The notes beneath the pieces were generated by a model. That model had not been told where the DNA came from. It saw only the letters and a program-made list of their open reading frames with translations, and did not search any database. A stretch of DNA of 7,638 nucleotides from an uncultured Trueperaceae bacterium (GTDB lineage Bacteria; Deinococcota; Deinococci; Deinococcales; Trueperaceae). The translations under genes and the position numbers were made by a program. The DNA lies in the NCBI GenBank assembly GCA_937911855.1, contig CALDPK010000152.1, positions 1 through 7,638 on the forward strand, written 5' to 3'. Each line of letters starts with the position of its first letter. The stretch's first letter is position 1. Of this stretch, positions 5,964-7,638 are shown one piece after another.

Positions 5964-6517
5964 AACCAGGTGTTGGGCGTGCTGATGGTGAGCAGCCGGC
6001 AGGTGTCCGGTCCCGGGTTCCTGAACTCATGACTCAGCGCGCTCGGGTAGAAAGCCGCGTCACCTGCAGCAAGCGTTTCGAAGGCACCCTCGTCGATGGA
6101 GACTTCAAGGCTTCCTTCCAGCACGAAGATGAACTCTTCACCGGCGTGACCATGCTGGTTGACGTGACTCCGGCCCGCCTCGAGCACCAGCAACACAGGC
6201 TGGATGCGGCGCTGCATGTCCCTGATGAGCAGGTTGGCGGTGATGCCTTCGGCGAACCCGCGCAGGCGCGGTCCTTCGCCCTGCCGGACGATCTGGATCA
6301 GGCTGCGGCTCTGCTCGTCAGGCAGCAGGTCCGTGATGTTCAGTTCGAATACGTTGGCCAGTTTCTGCAGCCGGGTGGCGGAGATGTTGGTCTTGCCGTT
6401 CTCGAGCATCGAGAGGAACGACCGTGACATGCCGGTGAGGCTGGCTACGTCGGCAAGGGTGTACTTTCGCGCAAGCCGTACAGCGCGCAGCCGCTGGCCC
6501 AGGTGCTCTGAACTCAT
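5948..6517 (-). CDS. XRE-family regulator with C-terminal cupin domain
   Basis: This 189-residue cytoplasmic regulator has a lambda-repressor-like helix-turn-helix at about residues 6-64 (LADVASLTGMSRSFLSMLENGK near 21-42 is the recognition region) and a cupin sensor at about 105-180. Cupin motif 1 has H122, H124, E128 and G135. Motif 2 has G152, D153, P158, H163 and N167. The 3-His/Glu metal or ligand site is therefore intact. The architecture is that of PuuR- and SutR-like regulators, which often sense amino acids, polyamines or sulfur compounds. The frame is open to 6604, but that would run across the divergent start; the ATG at 6517 fits the usual length and domain start. Its ribosome binding site is weak. 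It sits between the second M24/DMT operon and the M29-like gene and may repress both and itself. Confidence 0.93.
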   Translation of the reverse strand: MSSEHLGQRLRAVRLARKYTLADVASLTGMSRSFLSMLENGKTNISATRLQKLANVFELNITDLLPDEQSRSLIQIVRQGEGPRLRGFAEGITANLLIRDMQRRIQPVLLVLEAGRSHVNQHGHAGEEFIFVLEGSLEVSIDEGAFETLAAGDAAFYPSALSHEFRNPGPDTCRLLTISTPNTWFHSRT

Positions 6518-6558
6518 GGCCGGACCGTGATTGCCCCGGAGAATAGATTGAACATGCT

Positions 6559-6574
6559 GTCCACTATACTGAAC
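6559..6574. promoter_or_regulatory. Candidate XRE-cupin operator, copy 2
   Basis: GTCCACTATACTGAAC is an imperfect palindrome: 12 of 16 positions equal its reverse complement. It has the same GTYCA-N6-TGA layout and central TAT as the element at 3795-3810. It covers -10-like hexamers on both strands, so a bound regulator would block both divergent genes. Extra TGAAC half-sites lie at 6549-6553 and 6581-6585. Confidence 0.45.
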
Positions 6575-6591
6575 TGGAGTTGAACCGTGAA
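6563..6591 (-). promoter_or_regulatory. Candidate promoter of the XRE-cupin gene
   Basis: On the minus strand TTCACG (6586-6591, 4 of 6) and TATAGT (6563-6568, 5 of 6) are spaced by 17 bases. The mRNA would begin near 6556 with a leader of about 40 bases. The -35 overlaps the start codon of the divergent M29-like gene, and the -10 lies inside the candidate operator. Confidence 0.4.
6565..6570 (+). promoter_or_regulatory. Candidate -10 of the M29-GDPD gene
   Basis: TATACT matches TATAAT at 5 of 6 positions and lies 16 bases before the GTG at 6587. No good -35 is seen at 16-18 bases. The start site would fall near 6577, so only part of the TGGAG ribosome binding site (6575-6579) would be in the mRNA. 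Another promoter further upstream is possible. Confidence 0.3.
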
Positions 6592-7638
6592 CGATACCGA
6601 ACAAGCCGCAACCAACCTGATTGAAACCAATTTCGGCCTCACCGCAGGTGACACTTTCGTCATGATCAGCGACGGGAGCAAACCCGACCTGGCGGCCAGC
6701 CTGCGGGCCTTAAGCCGGCAGCGCGGCATCACCTACAGCGAATTCGTGCTGGAGGAAGAACCCGCTTATGAACTGCCGGCAGAAGCCGTCTCACTGCTGT
6801 ACGGAACTACCGCCGGACTCATCAGCACGCGCCGTTCGTACACCCACACTGACGGAGTTCGCGGCGCAGCGCGGGCAGGCGCAAGGTTCGCCACCAACAG
6901 CCGCGTGAGCCAGGAGCAGCTCGTCAGCGGCCTGCTCGGGGACTACCATGAGATAGCCCGCATCGGTGCGCGTTACGCCGAACTGCTCGAAGCCGCCGCA
7001 GAAGTGCGCATCACCAGCGCAGCCGGCACCGACCTCACCTTCGGAATCCAAAAGCAAGCCGGAATGAGCGAAACCGGTCTTTACACCCAACCCGGCCTGG
7101 TGGGCAACCTGCCAGCAGGGGAGGCGGCCTGCGGAATCGATGACGGCACCGGCAACGGCACCCTCGTCGTGGACGGGAGTTACCCGGGCCTCGGCCAGGT
7201 CGACGAGCCGATCACGCTGACTTTCAGGGATGGCGCCATCGAACACGTCAGTGGCGGCCGTGCTGATGAACTAACCGCGCTGCTCGAAGCCGCCGGACCG
7301 CAGAGCAGGTACCTGGCGGAGCTCGGCATAGGCCTGAACCCGAACTTCGAGATCCAGGGCAACACCCTTCTGGACGAGAAGATCGCCGGTACCATCCACA
7401 TCGCCACAGGTAACGACATTACCTTCGGAGGCAGCAACAACGTCTCGTACCATGCTGACGCCGTGATCCGCTCACCGCGGCTGTTCCTTGACGGGCAGGA
7501 AGTGGAGCTGATCGCCCATCGCGGCGAGTCGGCCGACGCTCCCGAGAACACCCTGGCCGCGGTCAACCTGGCCTGGGAGCGAGGGGTCCCCGCCGTCGAG
7601 ATCGACGTTCACCTCACCCGTGACTACCGGCTGGTGGT
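6587..7638 (+). CDS. COG2309/M29-like aminopeptidase fused to GDPD domain (partial, 3' end outside window)
   Basis: GTG at 6587 is preceded by TGGAG at 6575-6579. About 350 residues are visible and the frame runs off the window. Residues 1-307 form a full leucyl aminopeptidase (aminopeptidase T, COG2309, M29-related) domain: NLPAGE with E179, GIGLNP near 247-252, DEK with E264, the GTIHIATG strand with H271, FGGSNN, and YHAD with H289 and D291. These match the expected metal-ligand positions. The same fold includes dihydroxypyridine dioxygenases, so peptidase activity is not certain. At residue 309 the frame passes directly into a glycerophosphodiester phosphodiesterase: IAHRGE (H311, R312), APENTLAA, and EID with E338 and D340, the expected catalytic and metal residues. 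There is no stop or linker between domains. V306 is a GTG but lacks a ribosome binding site. The first domain is clear; a natural fusion is likely but needs checking. Confidence 0.85.
   Translation, partial: MNDTEQAATNLIETNFGLTAGDTFVMISDGSKPDLAASLRALSRQRGITYSEFVLEEEPAYELPAEAVSLLYGTTAGLISTRRSYTHTDGVRGAARAGARFATNSRVSQEQLVSGLLGDYHEIARIGARYAELLEAAAEVRITSAAGTDLTFGIQKQAGMSETGLYTQPGLVGNLPAGEAACGIDDGTGNGTLVVDGSYPGLGQVDEPITLTFRDGAIEHVSGGRADELTALLEAAGPQSRYLAELGIGLNPNFEIQGNTLLDEKIAGTIHIATGNDITFGGSNNVSYHADAVIRSPRLFLDGQEVELIAHRGESADAPENTLAAVNLAWERGVPAVEIDVHLTRDYRLV

Noticed and set aside
6518..6604. Longer N-terminus for the XRE-cupin regulator
   Set aside because: The extension would span the divergent promoters and the start of the M29-like gene and is not part of the helix-turn-helix domain.
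1..7638. CRISPR arrays, insertion sequences, tRNA or rRNA genes, phage genes
   Set aside because: I saw no regularly spaced repeats, transposase-like proteins, terminal inverted repeats or RNA gene signatures anywhere in the window.

Overview
This is a G+C-rich bacterial window (roughly 60% by eye) with dense gene packing, GTG starts, and some start codons lying directly behind a -10-like hexamer, a pattern of leaderless mRNAs. These traits, and the general look of the flavin reductase, would fit Deinococcota. Actinomycetota is a reasonable alternative. No marker gene settles the taxon.

Layout: bases 1-86 hold a strong GC-rich hairpin that overlaps the stop of the first gene. A minus-strand group follows, read from right to left: a DMT/EamA transporter (3030-2128), an M24 metallopeptidase (2131-812, coupled by an ATGA overlap) and a GntR/FCD regulator (771-70). 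Upstream of it, also on the minus strand, is a flavin reductase-like protein (3761-3144). Divergent from the reductase, a near-consensus sigma-70 promoter drives a second M24 peptidase (3877-5064) and a second DMT transporter (5073-5963). An XRE-cupin regulator (6517-5948, minus) converges on that transporter and overlaps its end by 16 bp. Divergent from the regulator is an open-ended gene (6587 onward) that joins a complete COG2309/M29-like aminopeptidase domain in frame to the start of a glycerophosphodiester phosphodiesterase (GDPD) domain.

How it may work together: the window holds two paralogous pairs, each made of one M24 peptidase and one EamA transporter, and each near a different one-component regulator (FCD-GntR for one, XRE-cupin for the other). 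A third, unrelated metallopeptidase-like gene sits beside the cupin regulator. Candidate operators support two regulatory circuits. A GTYCA-N6-TGAMM element occurs at the second M24 promoter and in the regulator/M29-GDPD intergenic region. A TGATAYGTCA element occurs upstream of the GntR gene and upstream of the first transporter. The likely theme is uptake, export or hydrolysis of small peptides or N-substituted amino acids. The substrate cannot be read from the sequence.
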